Shown here piece by piece: positions 19,165 through 28,472 of a stretch of 64,000 bases of DNA (its first letter is position 1; every line of letters begins with the position of its first letter). The stretch is from Paenilisteria newyorkensis (lineage in GTDB: Bacteria > Bacillota > Bacilli > Lactobacillales > Listeriaceae). The stretch spans positions 120,643 to 184,642 of the forward strand of contig NZ_JNFB01000040.1 in the NCBI RefSeq assembly GCF_000766145.1, in the 5' to 3' direction. The notes beneath the pieces are model-generated. The model was not told where the DNA came from and made no database searches. It was given only the letters and a program-made list of their open reading frames with translations. The translations under genes were made by a program, and so were the position numbers.

Positions 19165-21255
19165 TTAGTCTTCTTTGTTATTTCCGCCATTAGCTTTGAT
19201 GATTTCTTCACCAACGGATTTTGGAACTTCTTCGTAATGGTCAAACTGCATCGTATAAACTCCGCGACCTTGCGTACTTGAACGCAGGTACGTAGCGTAA
19301 CCAAACATGTTTGCAAGTGGAACGAAGGCACGAACAACTTGAGCGTTACCGCGTGCTTCCATACCATCTACGCGACCACGACGAGATGTGATGTTACCCA
19401 TAATGTCTCCAAGGTAATCCTCAGGTACAATTACTTCAACATTCATCATTGGTTCCAAGATGACAGGACTACATTTCTTAGCCGCGTTACGAAGAGCCAT
19501 AGAAGCAGCCACTTTAAAGGCCATTTCATTGGAATCGACATCATGGTAAGATCCGTCATATAATTTCGCTTTAATATCGATTAGCGGGTATCCTGCAAGC
19601 ACACCATTTCCTAGTGCGCCTTCAAGACCTGCTTGTACTGCTGGGATGTATTCACGTGGAACAACACCACCAACGATAGCGTTCTCGAACTCAAAGCCTT
19701 TTCCTTCTTCGTTAGGACCGAATTCGATCCAAACGTGACCATATTGTCCACGACCACCGGATTGACGAACGAATTTACCTTCGACTTGGGCAGTTTGGCG
19801 GAATGTTTCACGGTAAGAAACTTGTGGATCACCCACGTTAGCTTCTACCTTGAACTCACGACGCATACGGTCTACAAGGATATCTAAGTGAAGCTCACCC
19901 ATACCAGAGATGATTGTTTGACCAGTTTCTTGGTCAGTCTCTGTACGGAATGTTGGATCTTCTTCTGCAAGTTTTGCAAGAGCTTGACCCATTTTATCTT
20001 GATCGGCTTTTGATTTAGGCTCAATAGCAACCGAGATAACTGGTTCTGGGAATTCCATGGATTCTAAGATAATTTGATTCTTTTCATCACATAGCGTGTC
20101 CCCAGTAGTTGTGTCTTTCAAACCAACAGCAGCAGCGATATCACCACAATATACGATCGAAATCTCTTCACGGTGATTAGCGTGCATTTGAAGGATACGT
20201 CCAACACGTTCACGTTTACCTTTAGATGAGTTTTGAACGTAAGAACCTGAGTTCAAAGTACCTGAGTAAACGCGGAAGAAAGTAAGACGACCAACATAAG
20301 GGTCAGTCATAACTTTAAACGCAAGAGAAGAGAATGGTTCGTTATCATCAGGATGACGTTCCGCTTCTTCTTCTGTATCCGGTAAAATACCTTTAATAGC
20401 AGCAACATCAGTTGGCGCTGGAAGGTAATCTAGTACTGCATCAAGCATCGGTTGAACACCTTTGTTTTTGAATGCTGTACCACATACAACAGGGTAGAAG
20501 TCTACAGCTAGCGTTCCTTTACGGATTGCAGCTTTCAACTCTTCTTTTGTAGGCTCTTCACCTTCAAGGTATTTCATCATTAGATCTTCATCTAAATCAG
20601 CAACAGCTTCGATAAGTTTGCCACGATATTCGTCAGCAAGCTCTTTTAAGTCAGCTGGGATTTCACGAATTTCAGGATCATTTCCTACATCATCAAGATA
20701 ATACAAAGCGTTCATCTCAACTAAGTCAATGATACCTTCAAAAGTATCTTCCGCACCGATTGGTAATTGGATTGGGTGTGCATTTGCATCCAGACGGTCA
20801 TGTAATGTACCTACTGAGTACAAGAAGTCAGCACCAATTTTATCCATTTTGTTAACAAATACTACACGAGGAACCCCGTAAGTAGTTGCTTGGCGCCAAA
20901 CTGTTTCGGTTTGTGGTTCAACACCTGATTGTGCATCTAGAACTGCAACAGCACCATCTAATACACGAAGGGAACGTTCAACTTCAACAGTGAAATCTAC
21001 GTGTCCTGGTGTATCGATAATGTTTACGCGGTGACCTTTCCATTGCGCAGTTGTCGCAGCGGATGTGATCGTAATACCACGTTCTTGTTCTTGTTCCATC
21101 CAGTCCATTTGTGATGCACCTTCATGTGTTTCACCAATTTTATGAATACGCCCTGTATAGAAAAGGATACGCTCTGTAGTAGTGGTTTTACCAGCATCAA
21201 TATGAGCCATAATACCAATATTACGCGTCTTTTCTAAGGAGAACTCTCTAGCCAT
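19165..21255 (-). CDS. fusA: Elongation factor G
   Basis: EF-G (696 aa) is the translocation GTPase. G-domain motifs: [37 protein letters not shown] and NKMDK. The C-terminal domains are complete ([20 protein letters not shown]). The ATG at 21255 ([10 protein letters not shown]) follows GGAAGGAG. It sits between rpsG and tuf in the str operon. Confidence 0.97.
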   Translation of the reverse strand: MAREFSLEKTRNIGIMAHIDAGKTTTTERILFYTGRIHKIGETHEGASQMDWMEQEQERGITITSAATTAQWKGHRVNIIDTPGHVDFTVEVERSLRVLDGAVAVLDAQSGVEPQTETVWRQATTYGVPRVVFVNKMDKIGADFLYSVGTLHDRLDANAHPIQLPIGAEDTFEGIIDLVEMNALYYLDDVGNDPEIREIPADLKELADEYRGKLIEAVADLDEDLMMKYLEGEEPTKEELKAAIRKGTLAVDFYPVVCGTAFKNKGVQPMLDAVLDYLPAPTDVAAIKGILPDTEEEAERHPDDNEPFSSLAFKVMTDPYVGRLTFFRVYSGTLNSGSYVQNSSKGKRERVGRILQMHANHREEISIVYCGDIAAAVGLKDTTTGDTLCDEKNQIILESMEFPEPVISVAIEPKSKADQDKMGQALAKLAEEDPTFRTETDQETGQTIISGMGELHLDILVDRMRREFKVEANVGDPQVSYRETFRQTAQVEGKFVRQSGGRGQYGHVWIEFGPNEEGKGFEFENAIVGGVVPREYIPAVQAGLEGALGNGVLAGYPLIDIKAKLYDGSYHDVDSNEMAFKVAASMALRNAAKKCSPVILEPMMNVEVIVPEDYLGDIMGNITSRRGRVDGMEARGNAQVVRAFVPLANMFGYATYLRSSTQGRGVYTMQFDHYEEVPKSVGEEIIKANGGNNKED

Positions 21256-21330
21256 GGGTATTTCTCCTTCCATTATTAACGATTTAGTTAGGCAACAAGC
21301 GTTGACCTAGTCGCGCGGATAAGACGAATC

Positions 21331-21801
21331 TTACCAGCGATAGTGAGCGAATGCTCTGTTTGCATCTGCCATTTTATGTGTATCTTCACGTTTCTTAACG
21401 GAAGCTCCAGCATTGTTAGATGCATCAAGAATTTCGTGTGCAAGACGTTCTACCATAGTTTTCTCTCCACGAAGACGTGAATAGTTAACTAACCAACGTA
21501 GACCTAGAGTTGTACGACGATCAGCACGAACTTCAATCGGAACTTGATAGTTAGCACCACCGACACGGCGAGCTTTTACTTCAAGAACTGGCATGATGTT
21601 TTTGATTGCTTCGTCAAATACTTCCATAGGGTCTTTTCCACTTTCTTGCGCGATGATATCAAAAGCAGAATAAATGATAGTTTGCGCTTTTCCGCGTTTA
21701 CCATCAATCATAAGTTTATTGATTAGACGTGTTACCAATTTCGAATTGTACATCGGATCTGGTAATACGTCACGTTTAGCAACAGGACCTTTACGAGGCA
21801 T
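21331..21801 (-). CDS. rpsG: 30S ribosomal protein S7
   Basis: S7 (156 aa) nucleates small-subunit head assembly. It begins [16 protein letters not shown], then [20 protein letters not shown], and ends [13 protein letters not shown]. The ATG at 21801 is preceded by an AAAGGAGG site; the earlier in-frame ATG overlaps that site. Confidence 0.96.
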   Translation of the reverse strand: MPRKGPVAKRDVLPDPMYNSKLVTRLINKLMIDGKRGKAQTIIYSAFDIIAQESGKDPMEVFDEAIKNIMPVLEVKARRVGGANYQVPIEVRADRRTTLGLRWLVNYSRLRGEKTMVERLAHEILDASNNAGASVKKREDTHKMADANRAFAHYRW

Positions 21802-21830
21802 TGGATATCCTCCTTTCATCTAAGTTTTTA

Positions 21831-22244
21831 TTATTTTTTAGGTTTTTTCGTTCCGTATTTAGAACGGCTTTGTCCTCTATTTTCAACACCAGCTGTATCT
21901 AGAGCACCACGTACGATATGGTAACGTACCCCCGGTAAATCTTTAACACGTCCTCCGCGAATAAGTACAACACTATGTTCTTGTAGGTTATGTCCGATAC
22001 CTGGGATATAAGCAGTTACTTCAAGTCCGTTAGTCAAACGTACACGAGCGTACTTACGAAGCGCCGAGTTAGGTTTCTTCGGAGTCATTGTACCAACACG
22101 AGTACATACACCACGTTTCTGTGGAGATGATACGTCTGTTAATGATCTTCTGAAAGTATTTAGGCCTTTGTTAAGTGCTGGAGAATCAGATTTCTTAGAT
22201 TTAGATTGACGCGGTTTGCGAACTAATTGATTAATTGTAGGCAT
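21831..22244 (-). CDS. rpsL: 30S ribosomal protein S12
   Basis: S12 (137 aa) is in the decoding centre. It begins [15 protein letters not shown] and includes the [20 protein letters not shown] and [17 protein letters not shown] loops. The Lys residues that confer streptomycin resistance when changed are the wild-type Lys here (TPKKPNS and RVKDLP). The ATG at 22244 follows GGAAGGAGG. First gene of the str operon. Confidence 0.96.
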   Translation of the reverse strand: MPTINQLVRKPRQSKSKKSDSPALNKGLNTFRRSLTDVSSPQKRGVCTRVGTMTPKKPNSALRKYARVRLTNGLEVTAYIPGIGHNLQEHSVVLIRGGRVKDLPGVRYHIVRGALDTAGVENRGQSRSKYGTKKPKK

Positions 22245-22418
22245 TTTTTGGTTTCCTCCTTCCGATTTTTCTAGAGCCACACATCCAGGTGGTTCATTTT
22301 TTCTTTAAAATAAAATTGCTGACAGGATATTTCCTAGCAACAGTTTCTATTCTCTATACCTCGTCACGAAGGAAGAGGCACCTTGGATATAGTACCATTC
22401 TTCGTGGGGGATTGTCAA
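22245..22418 (-). promoter_or_regulatory. str operon promoter and leader
   Basis: TTGACA (22413-22418), 18-bp spacer, TACTAT (22389-22394), then about 145 nt of leader. The leader holds a hairpin-forming stretch (CCACCTGGATGTGTGG at about 22274-22289) before the rpsL ribosome site. Confidence 0.72.
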
Positions 22419-22449
22419 GCATTTCGACTATGTTTGTTTAGATAGAAAA

Positions 22450-22497
22450 TAATAGCCGAAAACAGCGACAGAATCGTTGGTTTCAGCTATTATGCTT
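22450..22497 (-). terminator. Terminator after the oligopeptide-binding protein gene
   Basis: The inverted repeat AATAGCTGAAACC / GTTTTCGGCTATT is followed by TTTTCT, a few bases after the stop codon at 22503. It isolates this unit from the str promoter. Confidence 0.8.
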
Positions 22498-22502
22498 ATG
22501 AC

Positions 22503-24140
22503 TTATTTCGCGACGTATGCGAGCCTGTAAGAGATGTTTCTGCCAAACGGGTAGATTTGTACATTTTTGACAGCTGGATCTAACAGGTACGCCGAGGCTC
22601 CTTGATAGAATGGTGCGACAACGGCATCTGTTTGAATTAATTGTTTTTCCAGTTCGAGCATCTTGTCCCAACGCTTTTCAGGATCTGTTGCGTAGGCCTG
22701 TTTGACATCATTCAACCCTGCATCATAGGTCGCGTTGTTATATTTCGAAAAATTTAAACCGCCATCTGATTGGTATACTTCCAAAAAGTTGATGGGGTCG
22801 CTGTAATCCGGCGTCCATGTGCCGTAGAAAACATCGTAATCTCCTGCTGTCGTGAGTGCTAAGCGATTTTTTAGCGGGACACTTTTTAGTTTGATCGTCA
22901 CGCCTGGTAGGTTCTTTTCGATTTCGCTTTGTAGGAATTCGACGGTTTTCTTGGAGACTTCTGTGTCGGAGGATAGGACTTCTAGGGTGAGTTTGTCGAC
23001 GCCGAGCTCTTGTTTGGCTGTCGCCCATTCTGATTTCGCTTTTTCAGGGTCGAACGTGACGAAATCGCCATTTTCTGCCCGGAAATCTTGGTTGGTTTTC
23101 GGATCTTTGGCAAAACCGGATGGGATGTAGCCGTTCAGTGCTTTGGAGCCATCGCCTAGAACAGTGTTTGTGTAGGCTTCTTTGTCAAACGCCATCGAGA
23201 GGGCTTTGCGCAAGTGGACGTTAGCCGTTGCTTTGCGGTCTTCATTGAATCCTAAATAGCCGATGAGCGATTTTTCTTTGGAATGGTAGGCTTTGTCGTC
23301 TTTGTATTGTTGGACGAATTCGTCGGTTAGTGCGGTGTATTGGACGTCACCGGTTTTATAGAGGTTTACGCCTGCTCCGGTGTCTTTAGCGACTTGGACA
23401 GCGACTTTGTCTAATTTTACGTTTTTCGCGTCCCAGTAGTCTTTATTTTTGATGTAGGTCCATGATGTGCCGATTCCTGACCAGTCTTTTAATAAGAAGG
23501 GACCGTTGGATAGGACTGTGTCGGCGGATGTGCCGTATTTCGAGCCTGCGGATGTCACGAATTTCTCATTTTGTGGCAAAAATGGCGTTCCTGTAAGTAG
23601 TTTTGGCAAGTATGGAATTGGGTTTTCGAGTGTAATTTCGAGTGTTTTGTCGTTGATTGCTTTGACGCCTAGTGTGTCTGGTGATGCTTTCTCATTGCGG
23701 ATTTGGTTCGCGTTTTTGATGACGTCCAGTTGATTCGAGCTCGGTGATGCCGTTTTTGGATCAACTACTTTTTGGAATGCAAAAACGAAATCGGCGGCTG
23801 TGACTGGATCACCGTTCGACCATTTGGCGTCATCGCGCAGTTGGAATGTGTAGGTTTTTTTATCGGCACTCACAGTTGGTTCCGCGCTGGCAATGCCTAG
23901 TTCGGCGTCATTGTCTGGATTGACGCGATATAAGCCTTCCGAAATTTGACCGATTGCATCCGAGCTGAACGTGTCACTATATAGCGCGCTATCAAGCGTA
24001 GCGATTTCGCCTGCGGACGTGACTTTGATCGACTGTCCGGCATCCCCGCTGGCCTTCTCTTTGTCCGTATTTCCCCCGCCACACGCTGCGATGACAACAC
24101 CGATTAGCGCTATCATCGCGATAAGTATCCCATTTTTCAT
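22503..24140 (-). CDS. Oligopeptide ABC transporter substrate-binding lipoprotein (OppA-like)
   Basis: A 545-aa family 5 extracellular solute-binding protein. Signal peptide with lipobox VIAAC (Cys 20), then GEIATLDSALYSDTFSSDAIGQISEGLYRVN, YTFQLRDDAKWSNGDPVTAADFVFAFQ, and AFDKEAYTNTVLGDG, the usual OppA/DppA order. No permease or ATPase genes adjoin it, so it is an orphan binding protein that must use a transporter encoded elsewhere. It follows the amidotransferase-like gene by 18 nt and shares its promoter. The substrate is probably peptides; which ones cannot be told. Confidence 0.88.
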   Translation of the reverse strand: MKNGILIAMIALIGVVIAACGGGNTDKEKASGDAGQSIKVTSAGEIATLDSALYSDTFSSDAIGQISEGLYRVNPDNDAELGIASAEPTVSADKKTYTFQLRDDAKWSNGDPVTAADFVFAFQKVVDPKTASPSSNQLDVIKNANQIRNEKASPDTLGVKAINDKTLEITLENPIPYLPKLLTGTPFLPQNEKFVTSAGSKYGTSADTVLSNGPFLLKDWSGIGTSWTYIKNKDYWDAKNVKLDKVAVQVAKDTGAGVNLYKTGDVQYTALTDEFVQQYKDDKAYHSKEKSLIGYLGFNEDRKATANVHLRKALSMAFDKEAYTNTVLGDGSKALNGYIPSGFAKDPKTNQDFRAENGDFVTFDPEKAKSEWATAKQELGVDKLTLEVLSSDTEVSKKTVEFLQSEIEKNLPGVTIKLKSVPLKNRLALTTAGDYDVFYGTWTPDYSDPINFLEVYQSDGGLNFSKYNNATYDAGLNDVKQAYATDPEKRWDKMLELEKQLIQTDAVVAPFYQGASAYLLDPAVKNVQIYPFGRNISYRLAYVAK

Positions 24141-24158
24141 GTTGTTTCCTCCCTTTTG

Positions 24159-24938
24159 CTAACGTAAAGTAGCTCTCTTTTTAAAATTAGCCGGTGCATT
24201 GTAAAACTGCTTTAGCGCGCCCAGCTCCGCGTTTTTCACAAAGTCTCGAAAAAGGTGTTGCATCGATGCGTCCCGTTCCGCGATCAGCTCTGGGTGCCAC
24301 TGAACACCGACAACGAATGGCGCGCCTTCCTTTTCAATCGCTTCCACAACGCCGTCAGGGGCAGTAGCCGTGATTTTCAAGCCCGTTCCTAGTTTATCAA
24401 CCGCTTGATGATGAAACGAATTGACGCGCGCTGTGTTTCCGAGAATGTTATGGAGTCGCGATGCCTTGGCAATCTGAATGTCATGCGTCGCTCGCGTGGC
24501 CCCGTCCTGCTGCATATGCGCTAAATTCGCGTTTTCAATATAGCTCGTATCTTGATGCAGCGTCCCACCAAGCGCTACGTTCAACAACTGCGCACCACGA
24601 CAAATCGCCAGAATCGGCTTTTTTTGTAGCAATGCCTCTTTCAAAAGCGCCAACTCGAATAGGTCGCGTGTCGGGCAGATAGCGCCAAGTTTCGCTTGGG
24701 AATCCGCGCCGTATAAAGCCGGTGAAACATCCTGACCGCCTGACAAAATGAGCCCATCAATCTGATCCACAAAAGTCGTCACCAATCGCGTATCCGTCAC
24801 CGGAATAACAAATGGGGCCGCCCCGCTCTTCGCAACAACCGATACGTAATCCCCGCCAACGTACGTGCCGTTACGCGAAATCGTATTCGGGACTTGTTCT
24901 GTCAATTGTGCTGCCGAAATACCAATAATCGCCGTCAT
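24159..24938 (-). CDS. Class I glutamine amidotransferase-like hydrolase (peptidase C26, PuuD type)
   Basis: A 259-aa protein with the gamma-glutamyl hydrolase fold. Nucleophile elbow PILAICRGAQLLNVALGGTL (Cys about residue 112) and the His-Glu dyad FVVGVQWHPELIAERD. GLILSGGQDVSPALYG matches the PuuD/YvdE-type family that hydrolyses gamma-glutamyl compounds. The coupling to a peptide-binding lipoprotein gene suggests use of imported gamma-glutamyl or related peptides (inference). The ATG at 24938 has a GGAGGG site; a GTG three codons upstream is too close to it. Confidence 0.82.
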   Translation of the reverse strand: MTAIIGISAAQLTEQVPNTISRNGTYVGGDYVSVVAKSGAAPFVIPVTDTRLVTTFVDQIDGLILSGGQDVSPALYGADSQAKLGAICPTRDLFELALLKEALLQKKPILAICRGAQLLNVALGGTLHQDTSYIENANLAHMQQDGATRATHDIQIAKASRLHNILGNTARVNSFHHQAVDKLGTGLKITATAPDGVVEAIEKEGAPFVVGVQWHPELIAERDASMQHLFRDFVKNAELGALKQFYNAPANFKKRATLR

Positions 24939-24989
24939 TCGCTTCACCCTCCTTTTTTAATTCGCATCTATTTACTCGGAATTAATATT

Positions 24990-25020
24990 TCACTTATTAT
25001 ACCTCGTTCAAATAGTAAAG
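24990..25020 (-). promoter_or_regulatory. Promoter of the C26 hydrolase-oppA pair
   Basis: The -10 TATAAT (about 24995-25000) is preceded, 17 bp upstream, by TTTACT. It lies between the terminator of the penicillin-binding protein gene and the hydrolase start. Confidence 0.6.
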
Positions 25021-25031
25021 TAAAGTGATTA

Positions 25032-25073
25032 CACAAAAAAGCCTGAAAAGTCACAAAGACCTCTCAAGCTTCC
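25032..25073 (-). terminator. Terminator after the penicillin-binding protein gene
   Basis: The hairpin AAGCTTGAGAGGTC / GACTTTTCAGGCTT is followed by TTTTTTG, located 3' of the stop codon at 25080. Confidence 0.8.
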
Positions 25074-25079
25074 CTAGCA

Positions 25080-27110
25080 TTACTTATAAAACGATTCAAT
25101 CACCGGTTTCATCTTATCAATCACGAGCCCACTACCACCGCGACCATTTACGTCTTCGATCATCGCTAACACGAGGTAATCCGGTTTGTCGCTATCAAAC
25201 GCGAGCAAGAAACCATTTTCCAGACCACTTTCGCCTTGTTTTTGCTTCAATTCCGCCGTTCCCGTTTTCGCAGCGATATTATGCCCTGCGATTTGGAGTT
25301 TATGCGCGGTTCCCTCAGGTTTCGAAACAGCTTGAACGAGCGCTGATTTGACGGCATTCGCTGTCCCCGCACTCATCGAATCTTTCGCTGCCTTCGTCTC
25401 CTGTGTTGCCGTCAACTTCGGATAAACCATTTTGCCGTTGTTTGCGAATGGCGTGTAGGCCACTGCTTGCTGGATTGGAGACATCAATAATTCCCCTTGC
25501 CCATAAGCCGTATCCGCGAGTAAAATGTCCGATTTGATGCCGTCATTGGAAACTTGCGCTGATTCCATGTTGAATGGTAAATCAAATTCTTCGCCAAAAT
25601 CGAATTTTTTCAGGCCATCTTGGAATTTCGTTTCTCCCATTTCCAAACCTTCTTGTGCAAAATAAATATTATCCGAGTTTACGAGCGCATCCACCATGCT
25701 CACTTTTGGAATATCATGCACACGTGTCACAAAATACTTGCCCCACGATTTATCTTTTTGCCACTGTAAACCAGAGATTTCACGAACTTTATCCGGTTTT
25801 GTCGTGCCATTTTCAAGCCCAACTGCTGCCGTAATTGTTTTAAAAGTAGAACCCGGTGCGTAACGCGTCGCATAACGAGCTAGGAATGGCAGTTTTTTAT
25901 CGTCGGTATATTTCTTATAATCCTCACTAGAAATTCCCGCTACCATCTGATTCGTATCATAGGACGGCGAACTCACAAGTGCCGCGAGATTCCCATTTGT
26001 AGGGTTGATAATCGTCGCAGAACCAGCCTCACCTTTTAGCGCGTTAAACGCATTTTGCTGGATTTGGCTATCAATCGTCAGCTTAATCGTGTCGCCATCC
26101 TTCTTCTCATTTTGTTGCAGAACAGTTTCCTCTTTCGTCTCGTCATTCACGATCAAGATACGGCCGCCGTTCACACCACGCAATGCTTTGTCATAATAAC
26201 GCTCCAATCCAGCTTTTCCAATCAGATCGCCAGCGTTTAGCAATTTATTTTTCTCGATATCCTCCGCGCTCACTTCGCCAACATAGCCGATTAAATGCGC
26301 TGCCGCTTGACTTAGAGGGTAGTACCGCGTTTCAATCGTGGCGTAACTGACACCCGTCATCTGCACAGGAGAGCCCGTCGTCAACACCTTAATCGGCACA
26401 AACGTATCCGGATGCACCCAGCTTTGCGACAATTTCTTCTCCAAATCAGCGACAGGAATATCGAATTTCTTACTGATGGCCTCCAAGTTTTTCGTCTTAG
26501 CCTCGCCCTCACCAAGATCATTCGGAACAATTCCAGCCTCGCTCACGTTCTTGTTAATCGCGAGCCCTTTGCCGTTCACATCTTGAATCTGACCACGCTT
26601 CGCCTCATCCGTCGTCAAGCGAACCTTATCCGATTTCACCATCCCTGGAAAAATTAAATTCGGCTGCCAGTCCACTTTCCAAGCGTCATCCTCACTCGAA
26701 ATGGTCGCACTATATTTCTGCTTCGCCATCTCACCAAGCGTCGTCGTCATTTCCAGACTATACGTCAATTTATAATTATTTTTCGCATCATCAGGCGTCA
26801 CTTTCAAGTCGGAAACCTTGATATCACGCGCGTCGATGCCCGTAAAAACAGTTTTATATTTCGCTTCCATTTCCTTCGCTGTGAAACCGCTCGTCTTCAA
26901 TGATTTTTTCGTCACATCATCCGACAGCTTCGTGAAATTCTGTTTTTTAACATTGGTCGTAAAACTTTCCGCGGCTTCGTTGGCCATTTTCTCATTCTTC
27001 GCACTGCTGTTCATGAAATAATAGGTCGCGCCCCCGCCAATAGCAAGAACTAACACAACAATAAGGCTGATCCAAATCCATTTCTTGTTACTCTTTTTTT
27101 GTCTACGCAC
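25080..27110 (-). CDS. Class B penicillin-binding protein with MecA-type N-terminal domain
   Basis: A 676-aa transpeptidase. One N-terminal transmembrane helix (about residues 11-33), an NTF2-like MecA_N domain (about 40-150), a dimerisation domain (about 155-330), then the transpeptidase domain with STFK (near 420), SDN (near 476) and KTGT (near 615). The architecture matches B. subtilis PBP3/PbpC, Listeria PBPB3 and staphylococcal PBP2a, a class that often binds beta-lactams poorly and contributes to intrinsic cephalosporin tolerance. Active-site motifs are intact. The start is a GTG with GGAGGGAA upstream. It lies in a small unit between rpoC and the str operon. Confidence 0.92.
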   Translation of the reverse strand: MRRQKKSNKKWIWISLIVVLVLAIGGGATYYFMNSSAKNEKMANEAAESFTTNVKKQNFTKLSDDVTKKSLKTSGFTAKEMEAKYKTVFTGIDARDIKVSDLKVTPDDAKNNYKLTYSLEMTTTLGEMAKQKYSATISSEDDAWKVDWQPNLIFPGMVKSDKVRLTTDEAKRGQIQDVNGKGLAINKNVSEAGIVPNDLGEGEAKTKNLEAISKKFDIPVADLEKKLSQSWVHPDTFVPIKVLTTGSPVQMTGVSYATIETRYYPLSQAAAHLIGYVGEVSAEDIEKNKLLNAGDLIGKAGLERYYDKALRGVNGGRILIVNDETKEETVLQQNEKKDGDTIKLTIDSQIQQNAFNALKGEAGSATIINPTNGNLAALVSSPSYDTNQMVAGISSEDYKKYTDDKKLPFLARYATRYAPGSTFKTITAAVGLENGTTKPDKVREISGLQWQKDKSWGKYFVTRVHDIPKVSMVDALVNSDNIYFAQEGLEMGETKFQDGLKKFDFGEEFDLPFNMESAQVSNDGIKSDILLADTAYGQGELLMSPIQQAVAYTPFANNGKMVYPKLTATQETKAAKDSMSAGTANAVKSALVQAVSKPEGTAHKLQIAGHNIAAKTGTAELKQKQGESGLENGFLLAFDSDKPDYLVLAMIEDVNGRGGSGLVIDKMKPVIESFYK

Positions 27111-27169
27111 CTTGTTCCCTCCATTTTGTACCTCGTTTTGACTGCCTCTTTATTATAGCAAAGGATGGC

Positions 27170-28156
27170 TCAACCAGCACTAATCTTTACTAATTCTTTA
27201 CCTTCTCCAAATTGCTTCGCGAAATCGCGTTTTAATTCTAATAAATAGCGCAAATCATTGAGAAATTGAAACAACAACGCGCGCCCTTCAAACTCTTCTC
27301 TTGTCTTCGGTAACTCACTTTTGCGAAAATCAGCAAGCATCGTGTTCACATCCGCGACCAAATCGTCCGCCGGGTTTTGCTCTGACAGTGACAGCGCTGT
27401 TTTCTCAACCAAACTCGCCATTTTTCCTGCATGTTCCGTTAAAATACTGATTTGCCGCACCGACAGATTCATTTGCCGAATCACGCGAAGCTGCACCATC
27501 CGCATATCGATATATTTAATGTAATACCGCGAATCCGCAAATAACTGATTATCAAAATGGCGCCGCGACTGCTCATTCGCCTCCGTCAAGTACTCCGCCA
27601 ACTGCTTAATCAGTTTTTTCTCATCCAAATAAACTGGCTCACGCTTCAAATCCTGCGCAAAACAAAAGAAAATTTGGCGCATCACCGATTCAATTTTTTG
27701 CCGTTGCTGCTTCATTTCCGTATCCATTTTCGGCATGTATAAGTTCAGTAAAATACCAATTCCCGCACCAACAGCCATGAGTAGCATTTCATTTGTAAAC
27801 CAGAACAGCGAGAGCGACTGCTCCACCAAAATATGCGTCACAAGCACCGAACTCACTACAATCCCGTCCGCTACTTTGAGTCGTACTGCAATCGGGATGA
27901 ACACGAGTAAATAAAAGCCGAATGCGATTGCGTTGAAGCCAAGAAGCAGGAAGAAAATCGCGGATATCGTCAGCGCAATAATCGTCGAATATACCCGTTG
28001 CACCGCGAGTTGTATCGATCCCTTTTTCGTATTTTGAATGCTCAGAACAGTAATCAAGCCTGCGGAAACCGCGTATTCAAGACCCCACCACTCGGCGATG
28101 AGTATCGCAAGCGTCGCACCAACAGCCGTTTTTACCGTACGCAATCCAATTTTCAA
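27170..28156 (-). CDS. FUSC/aromatic acid exporter-like membrane protein
   Basis: A 328-aa protein. The N-terminal half has five or six hydrophobic segments (MKIGLRTVKTAVGATLAIL opening, through about residue 140). The C-terminal half is a soluble helical region rich in charged residues (ArAE_1_C-like). This matches the Firmicute DUF939 family distantly related to aromatic acid efflux proteins; the substrate is unknown. The start is a TTG with AAAGAGGTG at good spacing. It stands alone between rpoC and the penicillin-binding protein gene. Confidence 0.75.
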   Translation of the reverse strand: MKIGLRTVKTAVGATLAILIAEWWGLEYAVSAGLITVLSIQNTKKGSIQLAVQRVYSTIIALTISAIFFLLLGFNAIAFGFYLLVFIPIAVRLKVADGIVVSSVLVTHILVEQSLSLFWFTNEMLLMAVGAGIGILLNLYMPKMDTEMKQQRQKIESVMRQIFFCFAQDLKREPVYLDEKKLIKQLAEYLTEANEQSRRHFDNQLFADSRYYIKYIDMRMVQLRVIRQMNLSVRQISILTEHAGKMASLVEKTALSLSEQNPADDLVADVNTMLADFRKSELPKTREEFEGRALLFQFLNDLRYLLELKRDFAKQFGEGKELVKISAG

Positions 28157-28300
28157 AGCCTTTCACCTCTTTTTTATTATCGTTATCTATTTTACACTAT
28201 GTATTAGGAATTAAAAAGCCGGGGTGGTCGCAGAATCTAAAATAATATTCTAGGGGCGTTCCTTTATGGTATGTAGTTTTCCGCTCTGGTTACTCATAAT

Positions 28301-28343
28301 TAAAGAGCCACCTGCGAAATAATAATTCGGAGGTGACTCTTTA
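28301..28343 (-). terminator. Strong hairpin after rpoC, probable operon end
   Basis: The inverted repeat TAAAGAGCCACCT.CGAA / TTCGGAGGTGACTCTTTA gives an 18-bp near-perfect stem with a 7-nt loop. It is followed by TTTAATTATG rather than a long T-run, so termination strength is uncertain. It lies about 20 nt beyond the 3' repeat element after rpoC. Confidence 0.6.
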
Positions 28344-28361
28344 TGTTTTCTATCGAGCTTC

Positions 28362-28458
28362 GCGTGCCAGGCCTTCGGAACTTTCATCCCCTCCACAAAA
28401 ATCAAAAGAGGATTTTTATTGCGGCGACTCCAAGTTCTTTCAGTCCTGACGGGCACGC
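28362..28458 (-). repeat. Hairpin element family 2, copy 3 (3' of rpoC)
   Basis: A 97-nt element. In the transcribed strand: outer stem GCGTGCC / GGCACGC, inner stem GAACTT / AAGTTC, apical stem AAAAATC / GATTTTT with loop CTCTTTT, and unpaired GTGGAGG on the 3' side. The stems differ from those of the other two copies but remain paired, while the loop CTCTTTT and the flank GTGGAGG are kept. It begins about 15 nt after the rpoC stop. Confidence 0.8.
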
Positions 28459-28472
28459 TTAGCATCTAATTT

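Noticed and set aside
28250..28465. A 71-codon open frame on minus downstream of rpoC
   Set aside because: It lies entirely over the terminator-like hairpin and hairpin element copy 3, has no ribosome site, and its protein matches nothing recognisable.
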